Positions 45,301 to 54,793 of a stretch of DNA of 64,000 nt are shown piece by piece. The position numbers and the translations under genes are program-made. Location: NCBI RefSeq assembly GCF_000284035.1, contig NC_016887.1, positions 3,968,001 to 4,032,000 of the forward strand, read 5' to 3'. Under the pieces are notes generated by a model. The model was given only the letters and a program-made list of their open reading frames with translations. It did no database searches and was not told the origin of the DNA. Source of the stretch: Nocardia cyriacigeorgica GUH-2. GTDB taxonomy: Bacteria; Actinomycetota; Actinomycetes; Mycobacteriales; Mycobacteriaceae. The stretch's first letter is position 1. The number at the start of each line of letters is the position of its first letter.

Positions 45301-46644
45301 TCAGCTCAACGCTGCGGCGATGTGCTGAGCGGCGGAGGTCGCCGACGCCACGCAGGCGGGCACGCCGACGCCGTGCAGGTAGGCGCCGGTGATCGCCAGA
45401 GTGTCGAATTCGGCCGCGGCGGACTCGATCTCGGCGATGCGGGTGGTGTGGCCTGGAGCGTATTGCGCGAGGGCTCCGGGCCAGCGTTGCACCGTGGCCG
45501 ACAGCGGTGCGATGGGGACGCCGGTGACGGTGGACAGATCGGCGACGGCGGCGGCGACGAGTTCACCGTCCGGCCAGGCCAGCACCGCGTCGTCGCCGAA
45601 CTTGCCGAAGGAGGCGCGCACGAGTGCGATGTCGCGGGCGGCAAGGTGCGGCCATTTGCGGCTCGACAGCGTGAACGCCTTGGCGCTCAACGGTTCTCCG
45701 GTGGCGACGAGGATGCCGGAGTTCTGCGGCAGTGGGGTGTCACGCGGCAGGGCGAGCGCGACCACCGCGGAGGAGGACAGCTCGATCCCGGCGAGGGCGG
45801 ACGACGCTGCGGGCGCTTCGTCCGCGAGCAGGCGGGCCGTCACGGGCGCGGGGGTGGCGAGGATGACGGCGTCGACCTCACCCAGTGGGTCGAGCCGCCA
45901 TCCCGTGGCGGTCCGGGCGAGTTCGCTCGCTTCGCCGGTCACGAACTTCGCACCGGAGCGTTCGGCGAGCGCTTCGAGCAGCACCCGGTACCCATCGCGG
46001 ATACCACCGAAGACCGGCGCGTCCGACGGCGGCGGCAGGGCGGCGGTGACCGCGGCGGTCAAGTTGGGTGCGCCCTTGTCCAGGGCGGCGGCGAGGGTGG
46101 GCAGCGCCGCGCGCACGCCGATGGATCGTGAGCTGCCCGCATACACCCCGCCCAGCAGCGGGTCCACGCTGCGATCGGCGACTTCGGCGCCGAAGCGGTC
46201 GGTGACCAGGCTGTGCACGTCGATATCCGAACCCGGCCGCCAGCTGAACGGCCGTTCGGGTTCGGTGGCGACCCACTCGAGGGTCTGCTCCGACACCAAC
46301 CCGCGCAGTGATTCGGCATCGGACGGGATGCCCATCAGCGTCCGCGCCGGCAACGCGTGGGTGCGCCCCGCGGACCAGATCAGCGGACGCAATCCGGCGG
46401 GCCGCACCAATTGATCGTCGAGTCCGAGTTCCGACAGCAGCTCGATCACCTCGGGCCGTCGCCCGACAAAGGCCTCCGCGCCCAGATCCACTGGGTCTCC
46501 GTTGATCTCGCCGGTGTAGAGGATCCCCCCGAGCCGCTCCCCCCGCTCGATCACGATGATCTCGGCGTCCGGCCCGAGCAGGCCACGCAGCCGATACGCC
46601 GAGACCACACCACTGATGCCACCGCCGGCGACCGCGATTCTCAT
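45301..46644 (-). CDS. hemY: HemY, coproporphyrinogen III oxidase (FAD)
   Basis: The FAD enzyme of the coproporphyrin-dependent heme pathway (once called protoporphyrinogen oxidase). The 447-residue product begins MRIAVAGGGISGVVSAYRL, the FAD-binding motif, followed by ERGERLGGILYT and a C-terminal TGAYLHGVGVPAC flavin contact. The ATG begins exactly at the Rossmann strand. It is flanked by the inserted cmtR/CDF and nsrR/hmp modules. Confidence 0.93.
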   Translation of the reverse strand: MRIAVAGGGISGVVSAYRLRGLLGPDAEIIVIERGERLGGILYTGEINGDPVDLGAEAFVGRRPEVIELLSELGLDDQLVRPAGLRPLIWSAGRTHALPARTLMGIPSDAESLRGLVSEQTLEWVATEPERPFSWRPGSDIDVHSLVTDRFGAEVADRSVDPLLGGVYAGSSRSIGVRAALPTLAAALDKGAPNLTAAVTAALPPPSDAPVFGGIRDGYRVLLEALAERSGAKFVTGEASELARTATGWRLDPLGEVDAVILATPAPVTARLLADEAPAASSALAGIELSSSAVVALALPRDTPLPQNSGILVATGEPLSAKAFTLSSRKWPHLAARDIALVRASFGKFGDDAVLAWPDGELVAAAVADLSTVTGVPIAPLSATVQRWPGALAQYAPGHTTRIAEIESAAAEFDTLAITGAYLHGVGVPACVASATSAAQHIAAALS

Positions 46645-46763
46645 ACCCCGACGGTAATCCCAGCGGGTCCCTCGCGGGACGACGGGCCGGTGAAACCAGC
46701 AGGTCATCGTGGCGGGAACGCGGCCAGTGTCACACCGCGCCGTCGACGCACCTTGCTGTGGCG

Positions 46764-46792
46764 GCGGGGTGGCCGTGGATCGGCCACCCCGC
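46764..46792 (-). terminator. Hairpin terminator after hmp
   Basis: GCGGGGTGGCCG (46764-46775) and CGGCCACCCCGC (46781-46792) form a perfect 12-base-pair stem with a 5-base loop, 7 bases after the hmp stop. It isolates the nsrR-hmp unit from hemY. Confidence 0.85.
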
Positions 46793-46798
46793 ACGACC

Positions 46799-48040
46799 TC
46801 ACGCGGGGCATGCTCCGGTCCGCCAGTCGGTCGGGGTGAACTGCTCGATGTGGATCTGGTCGGCGGGGACGCCGTGAGCCGAGAGCTGGGCGCGGACCGC
46901 ATCGAGGAAGCCGTCGGCGCCGCAGACGTAGATGTCGGCCTCGACGGGGAGGGTGATCCCCGACAGATCGAGCAGTCCCTGCCGGGCGTCGCCCGCATCG
47001 TCCTGGTACCAGAGCTCGAGGGTGGCCGAATCCAGTCGGGCGATCAGGGCGCGCATGCGGTCGGCCAGCGGGTGCGTGCGCGGGGTGCGGTCGGCATGCA
47101 GCACCAGGATCGTGCGGGTCGTACCGTGGGCGGCCAGGTATTCGAGGGCGCCGATCATCGGGGTGATGCCGATCCCGGCGGAGATGAGCACCAGCGGAGT
47201 GGTGGCGTCGGTGTCGATGGTCAGGTCGCCGAAGGGCAAGGTGATCTCCAGGCGGTCACCCGCCGCGATGTGGTCGTGCAACCAGTTCGACACCTCACCG
47301 GCGGGGCAGCCGGCGACGGCCTCGACCCGCTTGACCGCGAATGCCAGCCTGCCCTCGCCCGGATTGTTCACCAGGCTGTATTGGCGCAGCTGGCGAGCGC
47401 CGTCGGGCAGCCGCACCCCGACCGAAACGTATTGACCCGGCAGGAATTCCGGGAAGGTGACGGCGGGGTCGGCGGACTCCACGGTGAAGACGGCGGCACC
47501 GGCCGGATCGTCGTCACGGTGCACCACCACCGCGTCCCGGAAAACATCACCGGGCTCGACCCCGGCCGAAACGTAGAGCTGCTTCTCCAGGTCGATCAGC
47601 GCATCCGCCATCAGCCAGTACACCCGGTCCCAGGCCGCCGCCACCGGCTCGGTGACCACGTCGGCGCCGAGAACCTCCACGATCGCGGCGAACAGATTGT
47701 CGTGCACCACCTGGTACTGGTCGGCGGTGATCCCCAGGGAGGCGTGCTTGTGCCCGATCCGCGACAGCATCGCCGCCGGATGCGGCAGCAGTGGGTCGAC
47801 CAGGTAGGTGGCGAACGCCGCGACGGAGGCGGCAAGCGCGCGCTGCTGGGAGCCCTGCGCCTGGTTGCCGCGATTGAACAGGTCGCGGATCAACTCGGGA
47901 TGGTTGCCGAACAGCCGCCGGTAGAAGGCTGTGGTGATCTCGTCGATGTGGGCGCCGACCAACGGCAGGGTGGCGCGGATCGTTTCGGCATGCTCGGCGT
48001 TCAGTTCGGGTTCGGCACGGACGACGCTGTCGGTGTTCAC
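46799..48040 (-). CDS. hmp: Flavohemoprotein Hmp, nitric oxide dioxygenase
   Basis: Hmp converts NO and O2 to nitrate. The 413-residue protein has a globin domain with proximal His in RIGHKHASLGI and distal Tyr/Gln (TAFYRRLF, GNQAQGSQ). The FAD domain follows (LRQYSLVN) and then the NAD domain (LISAGIGITPMIGAL). Its ATG overlaps the stop of the Rrf2-type regulator by 4 bases, forming a NO-response operon. Confidence 0.94.
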   Translation of the reverse strand: MNTDSVVRAEPELNAEHAETIRATLPLVGAHIDEITTAFYRRLFGNHPELIRDLFNRGNQAQGSQQRALAASVAAFATYLVDPLLPHPAAMLSRIGHKHASLGITADQYQVVHDNLFAAIVEVLGADVVTEPVAAAWDRVYWLMADALIDLEKQLYVSAGVEPGDVFRDAVVVHRDDDPAGAAVFTVESADPAVTFPEFLPGQYVSVGVRLPDGARQLRQYSLVNNPGEGRLAFAVKRVEAVAGCPAGEVSNWLHDHIAAGDRLEITLPFGDLTIDTDATTPLVLISAGIGITPMIGALEYLAAHGTTRTILVLHADRTPRTHPLADRMRALIARLDSATLELWYQDDAGDARQGLLDLSGITLPVEADIYVCGADGFLDAVRAQLSAHGVPADQIHIEQFTPTDWRTGACPA

Positions 48041-48510
48041 TGATTTTCCTTTACCTCGGAACTACCGCCCACCGATCCCACGGTGAGCAGATGCAGCAAT
48101 TCGACCGTCGGCCCGGTGACGAGATCGGTGACGGTGTATCGGTCCAATTCCCGATAGAACGCTTCCTTGGCCTCGGCGAGAATTCGGCGCAACCGGCAGG
48201 AACCGGCCAGCGGGCACGGATGATCGCCCTCGCACAGCACGACTTCGCGATCGTTTTCCAGTGCACGCACCAAGGCGCCGACCGACGCGCCGCGTCCGGC
48301 TTCGGTGATGAACAATCCACCGGAGCGGCCGCGCTGCGCCTGCACGAAACCCAGATCGACCAGCCGCGTCACCGCTTTCGCCACATGATGTTCGGACGCG
48401 TTGACCTGCCGGGCGATCAGCCGGGTGGTGACCCGGTTGTCGGCCTCGTCACTCACCGCCAACCGCATCAGGGCCCGGAGCCCGATATCGGTGAAGCGAG
48501 TCAGCTGCAT
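48037..48510 (-). CDS. nsrR: NsrR-like Rrf2-family NO-sensing repressor
   Basis: The 157-residue winged-helix protein begins MQLTRFTDIGLRALMRLAV and carries LCEGDHPCPLAGSCRL, three cysteines with the spacing C-x5-C-x5-C that ligates the Fe-S cluster in NsrR. Cluster nitrosylation releases DNA in known members. It overlaps hmp by 4 bases and probably controls it and itself. The upstream 200 bases hold an AT-rich patch around 48560 (TTCTTAATTACC) suited to the promoter and operator. Confidence 0.9.
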   Translation of the reverse strand: MQLTRFTDIGLRALMRLAVSDEADNRVTTRLIARQVNASEHHVAKAVTRLVDLGFVQAQRGRSGGLFITEAGRGASVGALVRALENDREVVLCEGDHPCPLAGSCRLRRILAEAKEAFYRELDRYTVTDLVTGPTVELLHLLTVGSVGGSSEVKENQ

Positions 48511-48724
48511 GGATTCGACGCTACCGAGCCGCCGACCCGGGAAACCAATTCCTGACGGGTGTTCTTAATTACCCGGATTCGTGCGGTTTTTCGGTACCGG
48601 AACAGGGCACGCGGCAGCGCCGTGAGAATTGCCGGAAAATACTGCTACGCCATGGAATCGGTGCCACAGAAACGTATTCCGCACCGCGCGCGGCCGCTGC
48701 ACCGCGCGCCGGCTGCGGCGGACA

Positions 48725-49783
48725 TCACAACTGGTGGACGAGCTCGACCAGCGCCGTGATCACACCCGGATCGGTGTCGGGCAGCACGCCGTGGCCGAGG
48801 TTGAAGATATGACCGGTGGCACCGAGGGTGACGGCCTCGTCGGCCTCCCGGGCTATCCGGCGGGCCTCGGCCTCCACCGCGTCCCAGCCGGCGAACAGGA
48901 TCGCCGGATCCAGATTGCCCTGCAACGCTTTTCCGGGCCCGACCCGGCGCACCGCCTCGGTCAACGGCACCCGCCAGTCGACGCCGACGACGTCGGCGCC
49001 CGCCTCCCCCATCGCGCCCAGCAGCTCACCGGTCCCGACACCGAAGTGGATGCGCGGCACACCGGCCGCGGCGACCTCGGCGAAGACCCGCTCCGAATGC
49101 GGCAGCACGAACCGGCGGTAATCGGCCTGCGAGAGCGCACCGGCCCAGGAGTCGAACACCTGCACCGCGTCGACCCCGGCCGCGAGCTGGGCCTGCAAGA
49201 AGGCGATGGTGATGTCGGTGAGCACACCGAGCAGCTCGTGCCAGGTCTGCGGATCGGCGTGCATCATCGCCTTGGTGCGCTCGTGATGCTTGCTCGGACC
49301 GCCCTCGACCAGGTACGACGCCAGCGTGAACGGCGCACCGGCGAACCCGATCAGCGGCGTCTGTCCCAGCGCGTCCAGCAGCAGCCCGACCCCGTCGGTG
49401 ACGGCGCCGACCTCCTCCGGTCGCAGCCGCGGCAGGGCCCGCACATCGGCGGTGCTGCGCACCGGCGAGGCCACCACCGGGCCGACGCCGGGCACGATAT
49501 CGAGGTCGATGCCCGCGGCCTTGAGCGGAACGACGATGTCGGAGAACAGGATTGCCGCGTCCACGCCGTGGCGGCGGATCGGCTGCATGGTGATCTCGCA
49601 GACCAGTTCCGGATCGAAACAGGACTCCAGCATGCCGATGCCCGCGCGCAGCTCCCGGTACTCCGGCAGCGAGCGTCCGGCTTGGCGCATGAACCACACC
49701 GGGCGCCGGCTCGGCTCGGCGCCGGTGGCGGCGGCCAGGAAGGGGGCATCGGTCAACCGGCGGCGCGTCTGTGTGCTCACCAT
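48725..49783 (-). CDS. hemE: HemE, uroporphyrinogen decarboxylase
   Basis: HemE removes four acetate carboxyls of uroporphyrinogen III. The roughly 352-residue product has [16 protein letters not shown] and ILFSDIVVP, which carry the substrate-binding Arg and Asp, and [17 protein letters not shown] at the end. No Shine-Dalgarno is seen. TACGAT (49788-49793 on this strand) ends 4 bases before the ATG and 7 before a GTG, so a leaderless GTG start at 49780 is possible. An ATG-like start at 49804 is less likely. Confidence 0.95.
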   Translation of the reverse strand: MVSTQTRRRLTDAPFLAAATGAEPSRRPVWFMRQAGRSLPEYRELRAGIGMLESCFDPELVCEITMQPIRRHGVDAAILFSDIVVPLKAAGIDLDIVPGVGPVVASPVRSTADVRALPRLRPEEVGAVTDGVGLLLDALGQTPLIGFAGAPFTLASYLVEGGPSKHHERTKAMMHADPQTWHELLGVLTDITIAFLQAQLAAGVDAVQVFDSWAGALSQADYRRFVLPHSERVFAEVAAAGVPRIHFGVGTGELLGAMGEAGADVVGVDWRVPLTEAVRRVGPGKALQGNLDPAILFAGWDAVEAEARRIAREADEAVTLGATGHIFNLGHGVLPDTDPGVITALVELVHQL

Positions 49784-49864
49784 CGTTATCGTAGGCGTGT
49801 CCACCGGGCCCTCAGCGGCGCGCCTCCGACTGCGCCGGGGACCGGAGGTCTACCGTCACCTCTC

Positions 49865-50503
49865 GTGACACCGCTCGACTACCGCGACGGCGCCGCATCG
49901 ACCGAGGGCTCCGACGGCGAACCAGCTTCCTTTCGTGCCGCGGTCGAGGCGATGGGCACCGCAACCGTGCATCCCCGTATCGAGCTGGCCCCGATCCGCC
50001 CGCCGCAACGGCTGGCACCGTATTCCTACGCGCTCGGCGCCGAGGTCAAACATCCCGAGACCGGCGTGGTGCCGATCGACTCCGAGGGCGACGCCTTCGG
50101 CAGGCTGATCCTGCTGCACGATCCCGACGGCGACGAGGCGTGGCACGGCACCTTCCGGCTGGTCGCCTACATCCAGGCCGATATCGACGCCGCCCTGGCC
50201 ACCGACCCGCTGCTGCCGGAGGTGGCCTGGAGCTGGCTGGTGGACGCGTTGGAATCGCGTGGGGAGCCGTTTACCGCGCTCGGCGGTACCGTCACCTCCA
50301 CCAGTTCGGTGCGCTACGGCGATATCGCGGGCCCGCCGCGCGCCCACCAACTGGAGCTGCGCGCCTCCTGGACGGCGATGACCACCGAGATGCGTCCGCA
50401 CGTGGAAGCCTTCGCCGAGGTGCTGGCCTTCGCCGCCGGACTACCACCGGCCGGTATCACCGATTTGCGGCCACAGTCGTACACCAATAACGATCGCAGC
50501 TGA
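49865..50503 (+). CDS. DUF3000 family protein
   Basis: The 212-residue protein begins VTPLDYRDGAAS and contains IELAPIRPPQRLAPYSYALG, a pattern I know from the actinobacterial DUF3000 family (Rv2680 at the same place). There is no catalytic motif and the function is unknown. It lies between hemE and RNase D, as in M. tuberculosis, and is followed by the RNase gene after 22 bases. Confidence 0.88.
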   Translation: MTPLDYRDGAASTEGSDGEPASFRAAVEAMGTATVHPRIELAPIRPPQRLAPYSYALGAEVKHPETGVVPIDSEGDAFGRLILLHDPDGDEAWHGTFRLVAYIQADIDAALATDPLLPEVAWSWLVDALESRGEPFTALGGTVTSTSSVRYGDIAGPPRAHQLELRASWTAMTTEMRPHVEAFAEVLAFAAGLPPAGITDLRPQSYTNNDRS

Positions 50504-50525
50504 GCGCCACGTAGAGTTCACCTCT

Positions 50526-51866
50526 ATGCCGGAAGCAGACGGGGCCGGCCGCGACGTGGACAGCGGCGAGACGGACAGTACGACCACCCAGGTCTCGGCG
50601 GACGCCGAGGTCGAGACCGCGGTGCCGCTGCTCGTCCCCGCCGACGGCGTTCCGCCGGTGCTCGGCACCGCCGCCGAGATCGCCGAGGCCGCCGCCCGGA
50701 TCGCCGCAGGCACCGGCCCGTTGGCCGTCGACGCCGAGCGGGCCTCCGGTTTCCGCTATTCGGCCCGCGCCTATCTGATCCAGCTGCGGCGCGCGGGCGC
50801 GGGCACCTTCCTGATCGATCCGATTCCGGTGGCCGATGATCTGACTCCGCTGGCCGAGGCGATCAACGACCTGGAATGGGTGCTGCATTCGGCCGACCAG
50901 GACCTGCCCGGGCTGGCCCAGCTGGGGCTGCGCCCGGCGCGGTTGTTCGACACCGAGCTGGGCGGGCGGCTGGCCGGCTTCGATCGGGTCGGCCTGGCGG
51001 CGATGGTGGAGCGGCTGCTCGGCCGGGCCCTGCGCAAGGGGCACGGCGCCGCGGACTGGTCGACCCGGCCGCTGCCGGAAGCCTGGCTCAATTACGCCGC
51101 CCTCGATGTGGAATTGCTGCTCGAACTGCGCGAGTCGGTGGCGATCGCCCTGCATCAGCAGGGCAAAACCGAGTGGGCGGCACAGGAATTCGAGCATGTG
51201 CGGCTCACCGAACCGGCCCCGCCGAAGGCCGATCGCTGGCGGCGCACCTCCGGCATCCACACCCTGCGCCGGGCCCGTCAGCTGGCCACCGTGCGCGAGC
51301 TGTGGACCACCCGTGACGAACTGGCCCGCCAGCGCGATATCGCGCCCTCGCGCATCCTGCCCGATTCGGCCATCATCGCCGCCGCCAATGCCGAGCCGCG
51401 CACCATCGCCCAGCTGCGCGAGCTGCCGGTGTTCGGCGGTCCGCGCCAGCGCCGGTACTCCCGGGAATGGCTGGGCGCGGTCGAGCGGGCCAGAACCCTG
51501 CCCGATACCGAGCTACCGCCGCTGTCGCAGCCCTACGACGGCCCTCCGCCGGTGAACCGGTGGGAGCGGCGCGACCCGGTGGCCGCCGCGCGCCTGACCC
51601 GGGCCCGCGCGGCGATGGGTGAACTGTCGACCGAGGTCCTGGTCCCGGTGGAGAACCTGCTGACCCCGGATGTGGTGCGGCGCCTGTGCTGGGACGGACT
51701 ACCCAGTTACGACTTCGGTCCCGAATCGGCCACCGAGCTCGGCAAGCAGATCGACGAATTCCTTCGCGGCGCGGGCGCCCGGCCCTGGCAGCGTGAGCTG
51801 GCGGTGCCGCGGCTCACGGTCGCGCTCACCGTCCCCGAGGAACCGGAGTCGGCGCAGACTCAGTGA
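50526..51866 (+). CDS. Ribonuclease D-like 3'-5' exonuclease with HRDC domain
   Basis: The 446-residue protein has the DEDDy exonuclease motifs: LAVDAERASGFRY (Asp, Glu), LHSADQDLPGL (Asp), and NYAALDVELLLEL (Tyr and Asp). An HRDC-type helical domain follows (QLATVRELWTTRDELARQRD). RNase D trims tRNA 3' ends. It follows the DUF3000 gene closely and is probably in the same operon. Confidence 0.9.
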   Translation: MPEADGAGRDVDSGETDSTTTQVSADAEVETAVPLLVPADGVPPVLGTAAEIAEAAARIAAGTGPLAVDAERASGFRYSARAYLIQLRRAGAGTFLIDPIPVADDLTPLAEAINDLEWVLHSADQDLPGLAQLGLRPARLFDTELGGRLAGFDRVGLAAMVERLLGRALRKGHGAADWSTRPLPEAWLNYAALDVELLLELRESVAIALHQQGKTEWAAQEFEHVRLTEPAPPKADRWRRTSGIHTLRRARQLATVRELWTTRDELARQRDIAPSRILPDSAIIAAANAEPRTIAQLRELPVFGGPRQRRYSREWLGAVERARTLPDTELPPLSQPYDGPPPVNRWERRDPVAAARLTRARAAMGELSTEVLVPVENLLTPDVVRRLCWDGLPSYDFGPESATELGKQIDEFLRGAGARPWQRELAVPRLTVALTVPEEPESAQTQ

Positions 51867-52032
51867 TCCGGCGTCAGCGCCGCGATCCGGACGAGGTCGT
51901 CCTGACCGTAGCGGCGGCGTCTGGGCCCATCACGTCCGGTTCGAGCAGCCCGACCGATTCCCAGTGCCGCAGCACATGGGCGGCCCGGCCGAACCGTGCG
52001 GCGACCACGCCGATGGTGCGCGGTGAATCGAC
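51860..52032 (-). pseudogene. MerR-family regulator remnant, frameshifted
   Basis: Directly after the dxs stop, the minus strand encodes RTIGVVAARFGRAAHVLRHW then ESVGLLEP, the N-terminal HTH of a MerR regulator. After VMGP the frame runs to an early stop, but two bases further along another frame reads RRRRYGQDDLVRIAALT, the expected continuation, before a stop. There is no ATG and the rest of the gene is gone. A frameshift and truncation are the simplest reading. Confidence 0.7.
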
Positions 52033-53928
52033 TCAGCCCGCGTCGACCCAGCCGGCGATGCGGCGGGCGATATCGGGGGCGGTCAGGCCCAGTTCCTGAC
52101 GGACCTCGGCCACCGTGCCGTGATCGAGGAACTGTTGCGGGACACCGAGATCGCGCGTGGGGACGTCCAGGCCCGCGTGGCGCAGGCGGGCCGAGACGGT
52201 GGAACCGATGCCGCCGTGCAGGCCGCTGTCCTCGACGGTGACCACCATGCGGTAGTTCTCGGCCAGTTTGACGATGGTGTCGGAGACCGGCAGCACCCAG
52301 CGCGGATCGATGACGGTGACCGAAATACCTTCCGGCGCCAGCAGTTCGGCGACCTCGACCGCCGTGCTCGCGAAGGAGCCGACCGCGACCAGCAGCACGT
52401 CGCCGTGCTGGGTGCGGGCGGTGCCGTCGCCCTCGGGCAGGCGCAGGACGTCGACGCCGTCGAGCCGCTCCACCGCCGAGATCTCCTCGACCACACTGCC
52501 TTTGGGGAATCGCAGCGCGGTGGGCCCGTCGGTGACCGCCAGCGCCTCGCCCAGCTCCTCACGCAGGGTGACGGCATCGCGCGGCGCGGCCACCCGCATC
52601 CCGGGGACGATGCCGAGCACCGACAGGTCCCACATGCCGTTGTGGCTCGCGCCGTCGGAGCCGGTGATGCCCGCGCGGTCGAGCACCAGGGTGACCGGCT
52701 GTTTCAGCAGCGCGACGTCCATCAGCAGCTGGTCGAAGGCGCGGTTGAGGAAGGTCGAGTAGATGGCGACCACCGGATGCATGCCGCCCAGCGCGAGACC
52801 GGCCGCCGAGGCCACCGCGTGCTGTTCGGCGATACCCACATCGAACATCCGCTCCGGGAACCGCTCGCCGAAGGCGGCCAGACCGGTCGGGCCGGGCATG
52901 GCGGCGGTGATGGCGACGATGTCGTCGCGGCGCTGGGCGTGCTCGATCAGTTCCGCGGAGAACACCGAGGTCCAGTCCTGGGCCTTGCTGCTGCCCACCG
53001 GCTCCCCGGTGAGCGGGTCGATCGGCCCGCAGGCGTGCATCTGGTCGGCCTCGTGGTTCTCGGCGGGTTCGAAGCCGCGGCCCTTCTGGGTGACCGCGTG
53101 CACCACCACCGGACCGCCGAAGTCCTTGGCGTGACGCAACGCGCCCTCGAGCGCGGCGATGTCGTGGCCGTCGACCGGGCCGACGTATTTGAGCCCGAGA
53201 TCGCTGAACAGCTCCTGCGGGCTGACCGCGTCTTTGATGCCCGCCTTCACCGCGTGCATCATCGAATACGCCGAATCGCCCACCCGGGGGATGCTCTTGA
53301 GCAGCCGGCGCCCGGCGTCGAGGGCGTGTTCGTAGGCGGGCTGGGTGCGCAGCGCGGTCAGCCGCTGGGCCAGGCCGCCGATGGTGGGAGCGTAGGAGCG
53401 GCCGTTGTCGTTGACGACGATGACCACCGGACGATCCGGGGCGGCGGCGATATTGTTCAGCGCTTCCCAGCACATGCCGCCGGTGAGCGCGCCGTCACCG
53501 ACGACCGCCACCACATGCCGGTCCTGGCCCGACAGCGCGAACGCCTTGGCCAGGCCGTCGGCGTAGGACAGTGCGGCGGAGGCGTGCGAGGACTCCACCC
53601 AGTCGTGGGCGCTCTCCGCGCGGCTCGGGTAGCCGGACAGTCCGCCCTGTTTGCGCAGGGTGTCGAACTGGTCTTTGCGGCCGGTGAGGATCTTGTGCAC
53701 GTAGGCCTGATGTCCGGTGTCGAAGATGAGCGGATCGGCGGGCGAGTCGAAGACCCGGTGCAGCGCGATGGTCAGCTCGACCACGCCGAGGTTGGGGCCG
53801 AGGTGACCGCCGGTGACCGCGACTTTGCGGACCAGGAACTCACGGATATCCGCCGCCAGCTCGCGCAGCTGCGGCACCGTCAGCTGCCGCAGGTCTTCGG
53901 GCGTGTCGACCCGGGAAAGCATTCCCAC
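52033..53928 (-). CDS. dxs: Dxs, 1-deoxy-D-xylulose 5-phosphate synthase
   Basis: Dxs makes the first intermediate of the MEP isoprenoid pathway from pyruvate and glyceraldehyde 3-phosphate with thiamine diphosphate. The 631-residue product has [15 protein letters not shown], the ThDP motif [18 protein letters not shown] and [20 protein letters not shown] lies about 9 bases before the GTG; an ATG two codons later is also possible. Confidence 0.96.
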   Translation of the reverse strand: MGMLSRVDTPEDLRQLTVPQLRELAADIREFLVRKVAVTGGHLGPNLGVVELTIALHRVFDSPADPLIFDTGHQAYVHKILTGRKDQFDTLRKQGGLSGYPSRAESAHDWVESSHASAALSYADGLAKAFALSGQDRHVVAVVGDGALTGGMCWEALNNIAAAPDRPVVIVVNDNGRSYAPTIGGLAQRLTALRTQPAYEHALDAGRRLLKSIPRVGDSAYSMMHAVKAGIKDAVSPQELFSDLGLKYVGPVDGHDIAALEGALRHAKDFGGPVVVHAVTQKGRGFEPAENHEADQMHACGPIDPLTGEPVGSSKAQDWTSVFSAELIEHAQRRDDIVAITAAMPGPTGLAAFGERFPERMFDVGIAEQHAVASAAGLALGGMHPVVAIYSTFLNRAFDQLLMDVALLKQPVTLVLDRAGITGSDGASHNGMWDLSVLGIVPGMRVAAPRDAVTLREELGEALAVTDGPTALRFPKGSVVEEISAVERLDGVDVLRLPEGDGTARTQHGDVLLVAVGSFASTAVEVAELLAPEGISVTVIDPRWVLPVSDTIVKLAENYRMVVTVEDSGLHGGIGSTVSARLRHAGLDVPTRDLGVPQQFLDHGTVAEVRQELGLTAPDIARRIAGWVDAG

Positions 53929-54109
53929 CTGAACTCGCTCCCTCCGGATAGCGCATCTGATCCGATCAGTCTACGGAGCCACTCTGTGTGCCTCACACGA
54001 CGACGGATCCCCACCAGCGGACATGGCCGGTGAATGTGAGACTCGACATACGTGGCCCAGCTTAGAGTGGGCCGTGGGCGGGCGCGAACAACCGTGGACA
54101 GGAGAACTC

Positions 54110-54778
54110 GTGGGCAAGAAGAAGGCGTCGGGCACGGTCACCACGTTCGGTCACGGGACCGTCCGCGCGACCCCCGATCTCATGCGCGTCACGCTGTCGG
54201 TGGAAAGCCGCGCGAGCAAGGTGGCCCTGGCCTACGGGCGGGCCGGCGAGCGGGTCGCCGCGGTCACCGACTCGCTGCGCTCCTACGGCGTGCCGGGCAC
54301 CGACATCGCGACCAGCGGGTTGTCGGTGCGGACCGAGACCGTGTGGTCGGAGGGCGTGGGTAACAAGATCACCGGCTATCTGGCGACCACCTCGCTGACG
54401 ATCACTCTCCGCGAGATCGGCGAGGACGCCGACCCGGGACCGGCCACCATCATCGCCCACTGCGTGGACGCCGGCGGCGACGATGTGCGCCTCGGCGGTC
54501 CCGAACTCACCGTCGCCGACCCCGACGCCCTGCTCGGCACCGCCCGCGACGCTGCCTGGGACGACGCCAAGGCCAAGGCCGAGCAGTACGCCGAGCGCGC
54601 GGGCCGCGCCCTCGGCATGGTCGTCGAGATCACCGAGAACACCTCCGCACCCGTCCCGGTCCCCCGGCCGCGCATGCGCGGGGCCAGTGAGATCGCCTAC
54701 GCCGCGGCCCCGGTGCCGGTCGAACTCGGGGAATCCGAACTCGCCGCCGACCTGCGCGTCACCTGGGAACTCGACTGA
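54110..54778 (+). CDS. SIMPL (DUF541) domain protein
   Basis: The 222-residue product starts at a GTG with GGAG 5 bases upstream (VGKKKASGTV). It has the SIMPL-domain pattern TTFGHGTVRATPDLMRVTL, DIATSGLSVRTE and AKAKAEQYAERAGRALG. SIMPL proteins include BP26-type outer-membrane ring proteins. Here no signal peptide is seen, so it is probably cytoplasmic. Function is unknown. Confidence 0.85.
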   Translation: MGKKKASGTVTTFGHGTVRATPDLMRVTLSVESRASKVALAYGRAGERVAAVTDSLRSYGVPGTDIATSGLSVRTETVWSEGVGNKITGYLATTSLTITLREIGEDADPGPATIIAHCVDAGGDDVRLGGPELTVADPDALLGTARDAAWDDAKAKAEQYAERAGRALGMVVEITENTSAPVPVPRPRMRGASEIAYAAAPVPVELGESELAADLRVTWELD

Positions 54779-54793
54779 TCCGGCACGTCCGGC

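Noticed and set aside
52120-54033. 637-codon open frame opposite dxs
   Set aside because: Antisense shadow; dxs motifs are complete on the other strand.
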